NCBI GenBank assembly: GCA_015060685.1 | Contig: SUXZ01000005.1 | Span: 62,001-126,000 of the forward strand | DNA length: 64,000 nt | Origin: Mediterranea massiliensis | Lineage (GTDB): Bacteria; Bacteroidota; Bacteroidia; Bacteroidales; Bacteroidaceae | Direction: 5' to 3' | Shown here: one piece after another, positions 52,330 through 61,365 of the stretch | Position numbering within the stretch: the stretch's first letter is position 1 | How the letters are laid out: each line of letters begins with the position of its first letter | Translations under genes and position numbers: made by a program | The notes under the pieces: model-generated | Told to the model about the DNA's origin: nothing | Database searches by the model: none | Seen by the model: only the letters and a program-made list of their open reading frames with translations

Positions 52330-53583
52330 GTGAAGAATATATCAGAATCTGTTGTATACTGCATATTGGCAATCATCCTCACATGGTTGCCCACTAATGA
52401 AACACTATCGCAAACCAATAGCGACTCGTTGCTTCTGAACTATTTCCAAAAGGAAGAACTGCCTGTTACACACCACAATCAGATTTTTCTGCTTACCAGT
52501 GGAGCCGATAAGTTTGAAGACCTCTTCGAATCCATCCGACAAGCAAAACATCACATCCATTTGGAATACTTCAACTTCCGAAACGACTCCATAGCAAACA
52601 GCCTCTTCGAATTGCTTGCACAAAAAGCGGCCGAAGGGGTGGAAGTTAGAGCCATGTTCGATGCATTTGGAAACAGCTCGAACAACCAACCACTCAAGAA
52701 GAAACATTTGGAGCAAATTCAAAGCAAGGGAATAGAAATAGTAAAATTCGACCCCATCCGCTTTCCTTGGATAAACCACGTCTGGAGCCGCGACCACCGG
52801 AAAATAGTCGTAATCGATGGAGTAACAGGATATACCGGAGGCATGAACATTGCCGACTACTACATACACGGACTTCCGGAAATAGGCAAATGGCGCGACA
52901 TACATATCCGAATACAAGGAAATGCCGTACACTATCTGCAAAGCATATTCCTGAACATGTGGAACGAAGAGACCGGACAACACATCGGAGGGCCTCAATA
53001 CTTCCCCAACTATGAAGAGGATAACAATAACATCAACGAACCTATCGTCATAGTGGATAGAATGCCTAACGAAACACCGGCAAGCATACGCGATGCCTAC
53101 TCTGCCGCTATCGAGAATGCCGAAGAAAAGATTCAAATCATCAATCCCTACTTTGTACCAACCAAAAGCATCAAGAAATCCATCAAAAAAGCACTGAAAA
53201 AAGGTACTGAAGTGGAAATAATGATACCTGCAGTATCTGACATCCCTTTCACACCCGATGCATCCTTTTATATAGGATACAAACTGATGAAGAAGGGAGC
53301 TAAAGTGTATCTGTTCAACGGAGGTTTCCACCACTCGAAAGTAATGATGGTAGATAGCACATATTGCACCGTAGGCACGGCCAATCTGAATAGCCGAAGC
53401 TTAAGATACGACTACGAAACGAATGCTTTCATCTTCCATCCACACACCACCAACCAACTTATTGCGCTCTTCGAACAAGACAAACAGAATAGCACCGAAA
53501 TGACACACGAACTTTGGAAAAAGCGCTCGGTATGGAAGAAATTCATGGGATGGTTGGGCAACCTGCTGACTCCATTCTTATAA
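52330..53583 (+). CDS. cardiolipin synthase-like phospholipase D protein
   Basis: 417 residues if started at the GTG at 52330, after the promoter; a TTG at 52309 sits at the predicted transcription start and is less likely. A hydrophobic N-terminus (VVYCILAIILTWLPTNETLS) acts as signal or anchor. Two HKD catalytic motifs: HRKIVVIDG near 155 and HSKVMMVDS near 334, each with the GxxNxN/R-type residues after it (GTANLNSRSLRYDYE). Family enzymes join two phosphatidylglycerols or PG plus PE into cardiolipin. It has one N-terminal hydrophobic segment rather than the two membrane spans of E. coli ClsA. Confidence 0.85.
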   Translation: MKNISESVVYCILAIILTWLPTNETLSQTNSDSLLLNYFQKEELPVTHHNQIFLLTSGADKFEDLFESIRQAKHHIHLEYFNFRNDSIANSLFELLAQKAAEGVEVRAMFDAFGNSSNNQPLKKKHLEQIQSKGIEIVKFDPIRFPWINHVWSRDHRKIVVIDGVTGYTGGMNIADYYIHGLPEIGKWRDIHIRIQGNAVHYLQSIFLNMWNEETGQHIGGPQYFPNYEEDNNNINEPIVIVDRMPNETPASIRDAYSAAIENAEEKIQIINPYFVPTKSIKKSIKKALKKGTEVEIMIPAVSDIPFTPDASFYIGYKLMKKGAKVYLFNGGFHHSKVMMVDSTYCTVGTANLNSRSLRYDYETNAFIFHPHTTNQLIALFEQDKQNSTEMTHELWKKRSVWKKFMGWLGNLLTPFL

Positions 53584-53623
53584 AAATCAGCAAACAGAAT
53601 GCTATTATTTACCGACTTTCTAT

Positions 53624-53632
53624 TATCTTTGC
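53624..53632 (+). promoter_or_regulatory. thyA-folA promoter (-7 TATCTTTGC)
   Basis: TATCTTTGC 21 bases before the thyA ATG. No exact -33 TTTG. Confidence 0.65.
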
Positions 53633-53652
53633 GAACATAATAGAAAGTAATC

Positions 53653-54447
53653 ATGAAGCAATATCTCGACCTACTGAATAGAGTGCTGACCGAAGGTACT
53701 GAAAAAAGCGACCGAACAGGTACAGGCACCATCAGCGTGTTTGGACACCAAATGCGTTTCAATCTGGAAGACGGATTCCCTTGTCTAACAACCAAGAAGC
53801 TACATCTGAAATCAATCATTCACGAACTGTTATGGTTCTTGAATGGAGATACAAATGTGCATTATTTACAAGAAAACGGCGTACGTATCTGGAATGAATG
53901 GGCCGATGAGAACGGCGATTTAGGACACATCTATGGCTATCAATGGCGCTCTTGGCCCGACTATAAAGGGGGTAGCATCGACCAGATAAGCCAAGTAGTG
54001 GAAACATTGAAGAATAATCCCGACTCAAGACGCATCATTGTAAGTGCATGGAATGTGGCCGATATAGAGAACATGAATCTTCCTCCTTGCCACGCTTTCT
54101 TCCAATTCTATGTGGCAAACGGACGATTAAGTCTTCAGCTCTATCAACGAAGTGCAGACATATTCTTAGGCGTACCATTCAACATCGCCTCTTATGCTCT
54201 GCTTTTGCAAATGATGGCGCAAGTAACCGGACTCAAAGCCGGTGACTTTGTCCACACTTTGGGAGACGCACATATCTACTCAAATCATCTTGAACAGGTA
54301 AAGCTTCAACTCTCACGCGAGCCGCGTCCACTTCCACAAATGAAGATAAACCCGGATGTAAAGAGCATTTTCGATTTTAAATTCGAAGATTTTGAATTAG
54401 TAAACTACGACCCACACCCACACATCAAAGGCGTAGTAGCAGTATAA
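53653..54447 (+). CDS. thyA: thymidylate synthase
   Basis: 264 residues, same length as E. coli ThyA. It methylates dUMP to dTMP using 5,10-methylenetetrahydrofolate. Catalytic Cys near residue 146 in [13 protein letters not shown]; phosphate-binding Arg in [13 protein letters not shown]; folate/dUMP segment [20 protein letters not shown] and the C-terminal [10 protein letters not shown]. Followed 15 bp later by folA, which regenerates the dihydrofolate it produces: a standard paired operon. Confidence 0.97.
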   Translation: MKQYLDLLNRVLTEGTEKSDRTGTGTISVFGHQMRFNLEDGFPCLTTKKLHLKSIIHELLWFLNGDTNVHYLQENGVRIWNEWADENGDLGHIYGYQWRSWPDYKGGSIDQISQVVETLKNNPDSRRIIVSAWNVADIENMNLPPCHAFFQFYVANGRLSLQLYQRSADIFLGVPFNIASYALLLQMMAQVTGLKAGDFVHTLGDAHIYSNHLEQVKLQLSREPRPLPQMKINPDVKSIFDFKFEDFELVNYDPHPHIKGVVAV

Positions 54448-54462
54448 ATCCAATCAAAAGAT

Positions 54463-54951
54463 ATGATATACATCATTGTTGCAACAGACAAGAATCTGGC
54501 CATAGGGAACCAAAACAAACTATTGTTTTGGCTACCGAACGACTTGAAACGATTCAAGGAACTGACTACTGGCAACACCATCATCATGGGACGGAACACA
54601 TTCCTCTCACTACCCAAAGGAGCCTTGCCAAATAGAAGAAACATCGTGTTATCTACGCGGAAGGATGCTTCATTTCCCTGCGCAGAAACCTTTTCATCGC
54701 TGGAAGAGGCTATAAATAATTGCTCTGAAGAGGAAAAGGTATTCATTATTGGCGGGGCAAGTGTTTACAAGCAGGCACTACCAATGGCCGATGTATTATG
54801 CATTACCGAGATAGATGCCGAAGCACCCGAAGCCGATACCTATTTCCCTGCAATCGACCCTACTATATGGAAAGAAAAAAGCAGGGAATCTCATCCTGCC
54901 GATGAGAAACATCCCTGCCCTTATGCTTTTGTAGAATACGTTCGTAAATAG
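54463..54951 (+). CDS. folA: dihydrofolate reductase
   Basis: 162 residues. NADPH-dependent reduction of dihydrofolate. Family residues: IIVATDKNLAIGNQNKLLFW at the N-terminus with the Asp/Glu-region residue in LPNDLKRFKELTTG, TIIMGRNTFLSLP, and FIIGGASVYKQALPMAD with the cofactor-binding GG. It directly follows thyA and almost abuts the convergent Lrp-type regulator gene (3 bp gap). Confidence 0.95.
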   Translation: MIYIIVATDKNLAIGNQNKLLFWLPNDLKRFKELTTGNTIIMGRNTFLSLPKGALPNRRNIVLSTRKDASFPCAETFSSLEEAINNCSEEEKVFIIGGASVYKQALPMADVLCITEIDAEAPEADTYFPAIDPTIWKEKSRESHPADEKHPCPYAFVEYVRK

Positions 54952-54954
54952 TGG

Positions 54955-55428
54955 CTACTCTGTGGTTAAACGCTGAATAGGCATCTGACGCTTGATAGCC
55001 TCGTTAAAGGATATAAGTGTTTCTGTACGCGATAAACCCAATGGTTGCAACTGATCGTGAATAATGCTAAGTAGGTGGTGATTATTACGGGCATATAACT
55101 TGATGAACATATCATATTTTCCGGTAGTAAAATGGCACTCCACAACCTCGGGAATAGCCTTCAAAGCATTCAGAACAGAGTCAAAAGTAGAGGGATCCTT
55201 CAAATAGATACCTACATAGGCGCAAGTTTCATAACCCACCTTTTCCGGATCAAGGACAAACTCTGAACCTTTTATGACTCCCATATTTACCAACTTCTGA
55301 ATACGCTGATGAATGGCCGCACCAGATACATTACATTCTCTCGCAACCTCTAAAAAAGGAATACGAGCATTATTTGCTATCAAACTAAGTATTTGTTCGT
55401 CTAACGAATCAAGGCGATAATTTTCCAT
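54955..55428 (-). CDS. Lrp/AsnC family transcriptional regulator
   Basis: 157 residues: N-terminal helix-turn-helix (DEQILSLIANNARIPFLEVA then VSGAAIHQRIQKLVNMGVIK) and C-terminal RAM ligand domain with VECHFTTGKYDMFIKLYARN. Probably binds an amino acid and regulates nitrogen or amino-acid genes. Its target is unknown; the divergent GNAT gene, 115 bp away, could be one. Confidence 0.92.
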   Translation of the reverse strand: MENYRLDSLDEQILSLIANNARIPFLEVARECNVSGAAIHQRIQKLVNMGVIKGSEFVLDPEKVGYETCAYVGIYLKDPSTFDSVLNALKAIPEVVECHFTTGKYDMFIKLYARNNHHLLSIIHDQLQPLGLSRTETLISFNEAIKRQMPIQRLTTE

Positions 55429-55543
55429 GTTTAATTAAGAATTTTTTCAAACAAGGCAAAGATAAGGATTTTAATTTATTAAGCATACTAAAATTTAAGA
55501 ATATTACAAAACAGATAAGAATAGTTATAAATCAGATAGTATC

Positions 55544-56086
55544 ATGATAAGAATTGAACGGATTATAAATTGGAGAGATCCGCATTATAAATATGGTGAA
55601 TTGGTATTGAAAGATTCATTTCCTACGAACGAATACCGCGATTTGACCGAATTAAGAAAATACGTCAACAGCAACAATCTATTTCATTTCAACCTGATTT
55701 TGGACGATAATACTCCCATCGGTATCATCACATATTGGTTGCTTGATGCATGCTGTTATGTGGAGCATTTCGCCATTGAACAAAGTAAAAGGAATAGCGG
55801 ATATGGAGAAAAGGTATTGAGCAAGCTTAAACAGCTTGTAGTAGAAAGGATAGTGCTTGAAGTAGAGATGCCAGAAGATGAAATTACCAAAAGGCGTATC
55901 AAGTTTTACGAAAGAGCAGGATTCACTCTATACAACAAGCCATACTTCCAACCGCCCTATCGAAAGGAGGATAAACCGCTACCCATGCTAATCATGGCAT
56001 ACGGAAAAGAGATAAGCAATAAAGAGTTTATAGATATCAGAAATATCATCTATAAAGAAGTATATCACTACACATTAGAATCATAA
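55544..56086 (+). CDS. GNAT family acetyltransferase
   Basis: 180 residues. The GNAT core is visible: beta strand with GIITYWLLDACCYVEHFAIE, the acetyl-CoA pyrophosphate loop region around RNSGYGEKVLSKLKQL near residue 90 (R/Q-x-x-G-x-G/A type), and EVEMPEDEITKRRIKFYERA with the catalytic-region Tyr, followed by GFTLYNKPYFQPPY. Acceptor unknown. Divergent from the Lrp-type gene; a hairpin terminator follows. Confidence 0.8.
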   Translation: MIRIERIINWRDPHYKYGELVLKDSFPTNEYRDLTELRKYVNSNNLFHFNLILDDNTPIGIITYWLLDACCYVEHFAIEQSKRNSGYGEKVLSKLKQLVVERIVLEVEMPEDEITKRRIKFYERAGFTLYNKPYFQPPYRKEDKPLPMLIMAYGKEISNKEFIDIRNIIYKEVYHYTLES

Positions 56087-56088
56087 AA

Positions 56089-56126
56089 ACAGAAGCGGGT
56101 GCCTATGATTAGACACCCGCTTCTGT
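56089..56126. terminator. bidirectional terminator
   Basis: ACAGAAGCGGGTG and CACCCGCTTCTGT arms around a 12-base loop, followed by TATATAT; lies between the GNAT gene and the convergent exbD gene. Confidence 0.8.
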
Positions 56127-56144
56127 TATATATGAATTAACTGA

Positions 56145-56609
56145 TTACTGACGTAATGTAGCAGAATAGTTAATTTTCAAAGCATAAGCCTTACGCAAAG
56201 CCTCTTTGATATCTGTTACAATACCCATCTTTGTATCTTGGTCAACCTTCAAAGATACAGTCATCAATGGTTGATCTGATTCACTCATACTAGCGCGTTC
56301 ACCGATAATGTAGTCTTGAATGTCTGCTACTTCAGAGAATGCATCATTCAATTGGATACGGCTTTCAGCACCAAGTTGTTTGCGGAATTCAGCAGTCGGT
56401 TTACCTACATAAATGTAAGTTACCAATGACTTCTTTTCAAGTTTTTCCAACTCTGTTGCTTGCGGAACCTTAAACTCAACCTTCAAAGTAGTTTCACGCA
56501 TAGTTGTTACCATCATAAAGAAGAACAACAATGTGAAAATCAAGTCAGGCAGAGAAGAAGTGTTCAACGCCGGCATTTTTCTCGAACCGGTTTTATTAAA
56601 TTTTCCCAT
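56145..56609 (-). CDS. exbD: ExbD/TolR biopolymer transport protein (second copy)
   Basis: 154 residues. Short cytoplasmic start (KFNKTGSRKMPALNTSSLPD) with the conserved Asp of the membrane helix, one membrane segment (LIFTLLFFFMMVTTMRE), and a periplasmic domain. It is a stator component that harvests the proton gradient for TonB with ExbB. It is 2 bp after the first exbD. The helix Asp is in SSLPDLIFTLLFFF, as in functional ExbD. Confidence 0.92.
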   Translation of the reverse strand: MGKFNKTGSRKMPALNTSSLPDLIFTLLFFFMMVTTMRETTLKVEFKVPQATELEKLEKKSLVTYIYVGKPTAEFRKQLGAESRIQLNDAFSEVADIQDYIIGERASMSESDQPLMTVSLKVDQDTKMGIVTDIKEALRKAYALKINYSATLRQ

Positions 56610-56611
56610 AC

Positions 56612-57199
56612 TTATTTCTCTCCATACTTTTTAGGTTGTGCCTCAGAAATCTTTTGAGGATAGATATCACGAACTGCTTTTTGTTCGTCTTCGTTAAGCT
56701 CAGCATAGGATCTACCAAACTGTTTCATAGCGAGCTCATCGCGCAACTCATTGTAAGCTGCTACCAACTCGTTTTGAACAGCAAGATATACACTATATGA
56801 AGAACCACGGTCGCAACGCAAAGAGATAACGTGATTTTTGGTTACCATCACATCACCAAAGAACTCAACGTTTTGGAGATGCTTTTCAGGTAAATTCTCG
56901 TCATCGTTAGGATTCGCAATAAATTCCTTTGCTCTTTCACGAACTTGATCTACAGAGATGACGTCGTTACCACACATCAACTGGTCGTACAAATTCAAGA
57001 AGATAGGCAACATGTTACGTTCCTTAATCTTAACGTCTTCGTTTTGTTGGTTTTCTTCTGGTGGAGGTGGCAATTGACGTGCCAAACCACGGTCAGTATC
57101 CATAGAAGTCGTAATCAAGAAGAAGATCAGCAACAAGAATGCGATATCCGCTGTAGAACTCGAGTTTACCTCAGGTACTTCTCTTTTCTTTCTTGCCAT
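56612..57199 (-). CDS. exbD: ExbD/TolR biopolymer transport protein (first copy)
   Basis: 195 residues. N-terminus KREVPEVNSSSTADIAFLLL carries the conserved membrane Asp, then IFFLITTSMDTDRGLARQLP. The periplasmic domain is about 40 residues longer than in the second copy, with a Gln/Asn-rich stretch (PEENQQNEDVKIKERN) and a C-terminal acidic tail ending in SEAQPKKYGEK. Two different ExbD proteins beside one ExbB are usual in Bacteroidetes and may form a mixed pair. Confidence 0.92.
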   Translation of the reverse strand: MARKKREVPEVNSSSTADIAFLLLIFFLITTSMDTDRGLARQLPPPPEENQQNEDVKIKERNMLPIFLNLYDQLMCGNDVISVDQVRERAKEFIANPNDDENLPEKHLQNVEFFGDVMVTKNHVISLRCDRGSSYSVYLAVQNELVAAYNELRDELAMKQFGRSYAELNEDEQKAVRDIYPQKISEAQPKKYGEK

Positions 57200-57236
57200 T
57201 TTAATCTCTTTATTTAATTGAGATGAATCTCAAATT

Positions 57237-57710
57237 TTACGATAAAAGTTTCTTTACGCTACCAACGATAATAGACAATACAGCGATTGCGAAGAGAGCG
57301 TAAACAGAATAGATAAGCATATCAGCAGCTTGGCTCCAGAAACCTACGTTACTTGTACCTTCGTAACCTAAGATTTCGATTTTTTCAGGGCTACCCAAGA
57401 ACCAGCATACAGCAAGTGTAATGACAGAACCTGCTAACACATACAATGAGCCAGCAGAAGCCTTAGGGTTACATACCATGAAATATACGAAACTAACTAC
57501 TGCTGCAATAGCTGCAATAATGAACAATGCATAGTTCAAATAAAGCAGGAAGTCTGTATTGGCAGGTTGCCAGATTTCAGGATCTACACTTGTAATTCTT
57601 GCTGCTTCTTCAGCGTCACCTCCTGTAAAGAAAAGGACAACTGCGGCAATGATAGCAGCAAAAAGTGCATACAATACGTAGTATGATACTTTATAAGATA
57701 ATTTAGCCAT
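57237..57710 (-). CDS. membrane protein in the exb operon, unknown function
   Basis: 157 residues, four predicted membrane segments: VSYYVLYALFAAIIAAVVLF near 8-28, LYLNYALFIIAAIAAVVSFV near 57-76, AGSLYVLAGSVITLAVCWFL near 87-106 and MLIYSVYALFAIAVLSIIVG near 131-150. Lies between exbB and exbD with 5 bp and 37 bp gaps, so it is co-expressed with them. Found in this position in many Bacteroidetes exb operons (recalled), suggesting a stator-accessory role; none is proven. Confidence 0.75.
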   Translation of the reverse strand: MAKLSYKVSYYVLYALFAAIIAAVVLFFTGGDAEEAARITSVDPEIWQPANTDFLLYLNYALFIIAAIAAVVSFVYFMVCNPKASAGSLYVLAGSVITLAVCWFLGSPEKIEILGYEGTSNVGFWSQAADMLIYSVYALFAIAVLSIIVGSVKKLLS

Positions 57711-57715
57711 TTTCT

Positions 57716-58480
57716 TTATTTTTTGTATTTCAGATCATATTTAATAACTAAGTCTAACAATGTAACAGAAGAATCTTCCATTTCGCTTGTTAAAGCTTCA
57801 ATCTTAGACAAGATATAGTTATAGAATACTTGGAGGATCAATGCAACGATCAAACCGAGGATGGTTGTCAACAAGGCCACCTTCATACCACCAGCAACAA
57901 CTGTTGGAGAGATATCACCTACTTGTTGGATCTTATCGAATGCTTGAACCATACCGATTACAGTACCCATAAAACCGAGTGATGGAGCCATAGCGATGAA
58001 CAATGTGATCCAAGAGCAACCCTTTTCCAAGTAGCCAGCTTGAACGCCACCGTAAGAAACTACAGACTTTTCAACTACGTCGATACCTTGATCCAAACGC
58101 ATCAAACCTTGGTAGTAGATAGAAGCGATAGGACCGCGAGTGTTACGTGCGATGTCCTTAGCACCTTCAACATCACCCTTACCCAAAGCTTCTTCGATAG
58201 AAGCGATGAACTTCTTAGTGTTCACTTCAGCCAAGCTCAAATAGATAATACGTTCGATACAGAAAGCCAAACCGATAACCAAAGCGATAGTAGGCAATGA
58301 CATGAAGAGCGCGTCACCTTCGATGAACTTAGTCTTCAAAGTTTTGTGGATACCACCTTCTACATCAGCGGCTACTACTTCTGTTTGATCAACTGCAGGA
58401 GCATCTTGAGCCATAGCTAATTCAGTTGTGCCAAATGTCAAGGCACCAATCACAGCAACAATTGCAAATAACTTTTTCAT
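57716..58480 (-). CDS. exbB: MotA/TolQ/ExbB proton channel family protein
   Basis: 254 residues. A cleavable signal-like N-terminus (MKKLFAIVAVIGALTFGTTE, AMAQ) is followed by the ExbB core of three membrane segments: near 55-77 (LPTIALVIGLAFCIERIIYL), then the conserved central pair CSWITLFIAMAPSLGFMGTV and GGMKVALLTTILGLIVALIL. The GTVxGM motif (GTVIGMVQAFDKI) is intact. With ExbD and TonB it energises outer-membrane receptors. First gene of a four-gene operon reading to 56145. Confidence 0.92.
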   Translation of the reverse strand: MKKLFAIVAVIGALTFGTTELAMAQDAPAVDQTEVVAADVEGGIHKTLKTKFIEGDALFMSLPTIALVIGLAFCIERIIYLSLAEVNTKKFIASIEEALGKGDVEGAKDIARNTRGPIASIYYQGLMRLDQGIDVVEKSVVSYGGVQAGYLEKGCSWITLFIAMAPSLGFMGTVIGMVQAFDKIQQVGDISPTVVAGGMKVALLTTILGLIVALILQVFYNYILSKIEALTSEMEDSSVTLLDLVIKYDLKYKK

Positions 58481-58574
58481 TGTGTGTCTAAATTTTAAGA
58501 TTAATTAATTAAATTACTATTATTATATTTATTACTATTATTTATTGTTTCCATCTAAAATTTCATTCTCCATG

Positions 58575-58662
58575 CGGAGAGACGGGGATTCGAACCCCGG
58601 ATACCCTTTTGGGGTATACACGCTTTCCAGGCGTGCCTCTTCAACCACTCGAGCACCTCTCC
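58575..58662 (-). tRNA. tRNA-Ser (anticodon GGA)
   Basis: On the minus strand: acceptor start GGAGAGGTGCTCGAG, anticodon stem-loop CACGC-CTGGAAA-GCGTG giving anticodon GGA (reads UCC/UCU), a long variable arm TATACCCCAAAAGGGTATC typical of serine tRNAs, and T-loop GGTTCGAATCC. The 3' CCA is not encoded (GCAT follows). It lies 94 bp upstream of exbB in the same direction. Confidence 0.95.
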
Positions 58663-58824
58663 ATTGGGCACTTTTCTGAAATCGGGTGCAAATTACGAAA
58701 AAAATACGAATTAGCAGCAATTTCAGCTACAAATGTATTCTTTTTTTTTATCTCTCGCACCATTCTTTGATTTTTATATGAAATAAAAACCAAAAATTAA
58801 TAAACTTTAAAACCTTTGAGGGTG

Positions 58825-59607
58825 TTATTGACCCATTCCGAAGAGTTTTAAAGCATTTTTCGTGGTTTGTTCGGCCACTTTTTCGGGTGGCAGTTTACAA
58901 ACCTCCGAAAGTTTGTTCAACGTATCCTTAACGTATGCACTCTCGTTCCGTTTCCCCCTATTGGGTACTGGCGTCAAGTAGGGTGCATCGGTTTCTATCA
59001 ACAGCCGTTCAATGGGAGCATCCACCAATACATCGGGCAGGGTTGATTTCTTGAAGGTCAACACTCCGTTTACACCGATGTAGAAGTTTACAAACTCCAA
59101 CAGTTTCTTCAATTCGTCCGCATTGCCGGTAAAACTATGAAAGACTCCCCTCAATGCGGAATTTCTATACGGCTCCAACACCTTATATATATATTCGAAT
59201 GCTTCACGCGTATGAATCACTATTGGCAAATTGTATTGCAACGCCCATTCTATCTGTCTTTCAAAGACCACCAGTTGTTCATTCAAATAGGTTTTATCCC
59301 AATACAGGTCAAGACCTATCTCTCCTATCGCCACATAGCGTTTGGCGTTTTCCTCCAATTGTCGTTGAACGATTTCCAGTTCCTTCAGATAGTCCTCCTT
59401 CACCGAAGTGGGATGCAACCCTATCATGGGGAAGCAACAATCGGGATATTCATCACACGTCTTCAGCAATGGTTCGATAGTTGTGCTATCGATATTGGGC
59501 ATGAATATGTGTGTTACCCCCGCTTGTTTGGCCCGTTCAATCACCAACGGCAAATCTTGGGTGAATTCTTCCAGAAAGAGATGCGCATGCGAATCTACCA
59601 AATACAT
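58825..59607 (-). CDS. tatD: TatD family metal-dependent DNase
   Basis: 260 residues from MYLVDSHAHLFLEEFTQDLP at 59607, one base after the upstream stop; an earlier Met at 59628 would overlap that gene. TIM-barrel hydrolase metal sites: DSHAHL at the N-terminus, the Glu of AIGEIGLDLYWD, His in LPIVIHTREAFEY, His in LRGVFHSFTGNADE and Asp in LIETDAPYLTPVPNRG. TatD proteins degrade DNA from the 3' end or act in repair/RNA turnover. Coupled to the upstream unknown gene. Confidence 0.92.
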   Translation of the reverse strand: MYLVDSHAHLFLEEFTQDLPLVIERAKQAGVTHIFMPNIDSTTIEPLLKTCDEYPDCCFPMIGLHPTSVKEDYLKELEIVQRQLEENAKRYVAIGEIGLDLYWDKTYLNEQLVVFERQIEWALQYNLPIVIHTREAFEYIYKVLEPYRNSALRGVFHSFTGNADELKKLLEFVNFYIGVNGVLTFKKSTLPDVLVDAPIERLLIETDAPYLTPVPNRGKRNESAYVKDTLNKLSEVCKLPPEKVAEQTTKNALKLFGMGQ

Positions 59608-59608
59608 G

Positions 59609-60310
59609 TCATTCCGGTTTAGTTTCACCTGTCCGATAATAATATATCAATCCGTAATCCCTACAGAGGTTCAATCTCTTTTCGTTAGGAGTTACATCCT
59701 CGAATTTCTTCTCCACTTGATTCCACACATCCAAAATCAAGGCATCGGCCTCTTCGCGCATGGCGGCAAGCGTTTCCAAGCTACGTGTTGTAGCCATCTG
59801 AAACTCCTTTTGCTTTTCGTAGCTTTGCATAAAGATGTCGAAGTGAACTTTTACCTTTGCGATGGTGGGATTATAAATAGGCACTCCACCCATGGACATA
59901 CGTTTTTGTTCGCCGGCTATGACTTTTGTCCCCCAATCGGCAAGATTGGCATCGGTAGTCAGGTCGGGAACAACGTGATTCCTTGCGTCGAGGCCATAGT
60001 AATCTTTGTGAGATGCCCGGATTTCGGCACGAATAACGGCCAAGTTGAGCACTTGAATAAAATGCGAAAGGTATAGCCTTGCCATTTTAGCATTCGCCGC
60101 ATGCTTATGGCCGGCTTTGGCCTGCCGTTCGTAGCACTCCATGTAGAAGGAGTGTGCCGCGTCGAATTTGGTCAAGAAGTTGCGCACCAACGAAAGCGAC
60201 TTCAACGAGAAGGCCAATTCGTAAACATTCAGGTTTTCGCCTTTGTTCACGATGGCATTCAACGCTCTTATTCGCGCCTGGTCTGTATTTGGCAATCTTC
60301 TATACGGCAT
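59609..60310 (-). CDS. conserved helical protein of unknown function
   Basis: 233 residues, no signal or membrane segment, mostly helical. Segments include RIRALNAIVNKGENLNVYEL, a central LYLSHFIQVLNLAVIRAEIR and FMQSYEKQKEFQMATTRSLE. Recognised only as a type of Bacteroidales conserved hypothetical. It lies between tatD (1-bp gap) and the polyprenyl synthetase gene (3-bp gap), all on the minus strand, so they form one operon. Confidence 0.7.
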   Translation of the reverse strand: MPYRRLPNTDQARIRALNAIVNKGENLNVYELAFSLKSLSLVRNFLTKFDAAHSFYMECYERQAKAGHKHAANAKMARLYLSHFIQVLNLAVIRAEIRASHKDYYGLDARNHVVPDLTTDANLADWGTKVIAGEQKRMSMGGVPIYNPTIAKVKVHFDIFMQSYEKQKEFQMATTRSLETLAAMREEADALILDVWNQVEKKFEDVTPNEKRLNLCRDYGLIYYYRTGETKPE

Positions 60311-60313
60311 GCT

Positions 60314-61288
60314 TTATACTTCTCTATTCATTAAATCGTTCATCAGCTTTCTGAGTTGTTGCTTGTTCGAATCAGGCACATTCAAGGCTGACAGATTCTT
60401 TTCTGCCTGTTTGGTATAGGCCAATATCTTCTCTTCGCACATGGCCTTCACTCCGATTTGATTGTAGAGTTCGGTCACGGCTTGGATTTTCTGTTTGGGT
60501 TCGAATTGCTCTTTGGCAATCCATTCATTCAGTTGTTGCAACTGATTTTCGTCGGCATTGGCCAATGCCTGAATCAGCATGTATGTCTTCTTGTTGCACA
60601 AGATGTCGCCACCGATATTCTTTCCGAATACCGCGGTGTCGCCATACACATCGAGCAAGTCGTCTTTCAATTGGAAGGCAAGTCCCAAGTTTATGCCGAA
60701 GTCATACAGGTTTTCTGCATCTTCCTCAGATGCACCAGCCATGATTGCACCAATTTTCATGCTTGCGGCCAGGAGGACGGATGTTTTCAAACGAATCATT
60801 TCGATGTATTCGCTTTCCTGCACATCGTTGCGTTGTTCGAATTCCATGTCCATCTGTTGTCCTTCACAGATTTCCATGGCCGTCTGGCTAAAGATATCCA
60901 TTAACGCCTTCAAGTGAGCGGCAGGGCATTGCGCCATATACTGATAGGCCAACACCAGCATTGCATCGCCCGAAAGGATAGCAGCATTGTCTCCCCAAAC
61001 GCGGTGAACGGTATCCTTGCCGCGTCGTTTGTCTGCTCTGTCCATCAAGTCATCGTGCAACAATGTATAGTTGTGATACACTTCGATAGCCGTTGCCGGT
61101 GCATAAACGGCCTCTACATCCTCACGATAAAGGTTATAGGCCATCATCATAAGTACGGGACGAATGCGCTTGCCACCTAATGAAAGCACATAAGTGATGG
61201 GGTCGTACAAACCGTGCGGAGGGCGAGCATATTGCAGGTTGGCAATATGTTGGTTTATCTTTTCGAGCAGATGATTGGGTTCGAACAT
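60314..61288 (-). CDS. polyprenyl (isoprenoid) diphosphate synthase
   Basis: 324-residue trans-prenyltransferase. First Asp-rich motif in YTLLHDDLMDRADKRRG near residues 79-83 and second in FQLKDDLLDVYGD near 208-212; GGKRIRPVL near 36 binds substrate. It elongates allylic diphosphates with isopentenyl diphosphate; length and motifs suit a medium or long-chain (geranylgeranyl to polyprenyl) synthase for quinones or lipid carriers. Chain length cannot be read off reliably. Start at MFEPNHLLEKINQ. Confidence 0.9.
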   Translation of the reverse strand: MFEPNHLLEKINQHIANLQYARPPHGLYDPITYVLSLGGKRIRPVLMMMAYNLYREDVEAVYAPATAIEVYHNYTLLHDDLMDRADKRRGKDTVHRVWGDNAAILSGDAMLVLAYQYMAQCPAAHLKALMDIFSQTAMEICEGQQMDMEFEQRNDVQESEYIEMIRLKTSVLLAASMKIGAIMAGASEEDAENLYDFGINLGLAFQLKDDLLDVYGDTAVFGKNIGGDILCNKKTYMLIQALANADENQLQQLNEWIAKEQFEPKQKIQAVTELYNQIGVKAMCEEKILAYTKQAEKNLSALNVPDSNKQQLRKLMNDLMNREV

Positions 61289-61322
61289 GCTTTTCCTAAT
61301 ATAAATTAAGGTGTAATATGAA

Positions 61323-61348
61323 GAGAGGCTGCTTTGGGGCAGCCTCTC
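61323..61348. terminator. terminator after tonB
   Basis: GAGAGGCTGC and GCAGCCTCTC arms around TTTGGG, between the tonB stop and the next minus-strand gene. Confidence 0.75.
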
Positions 61349-61365
61349 AACTTATTATTGTTTCA

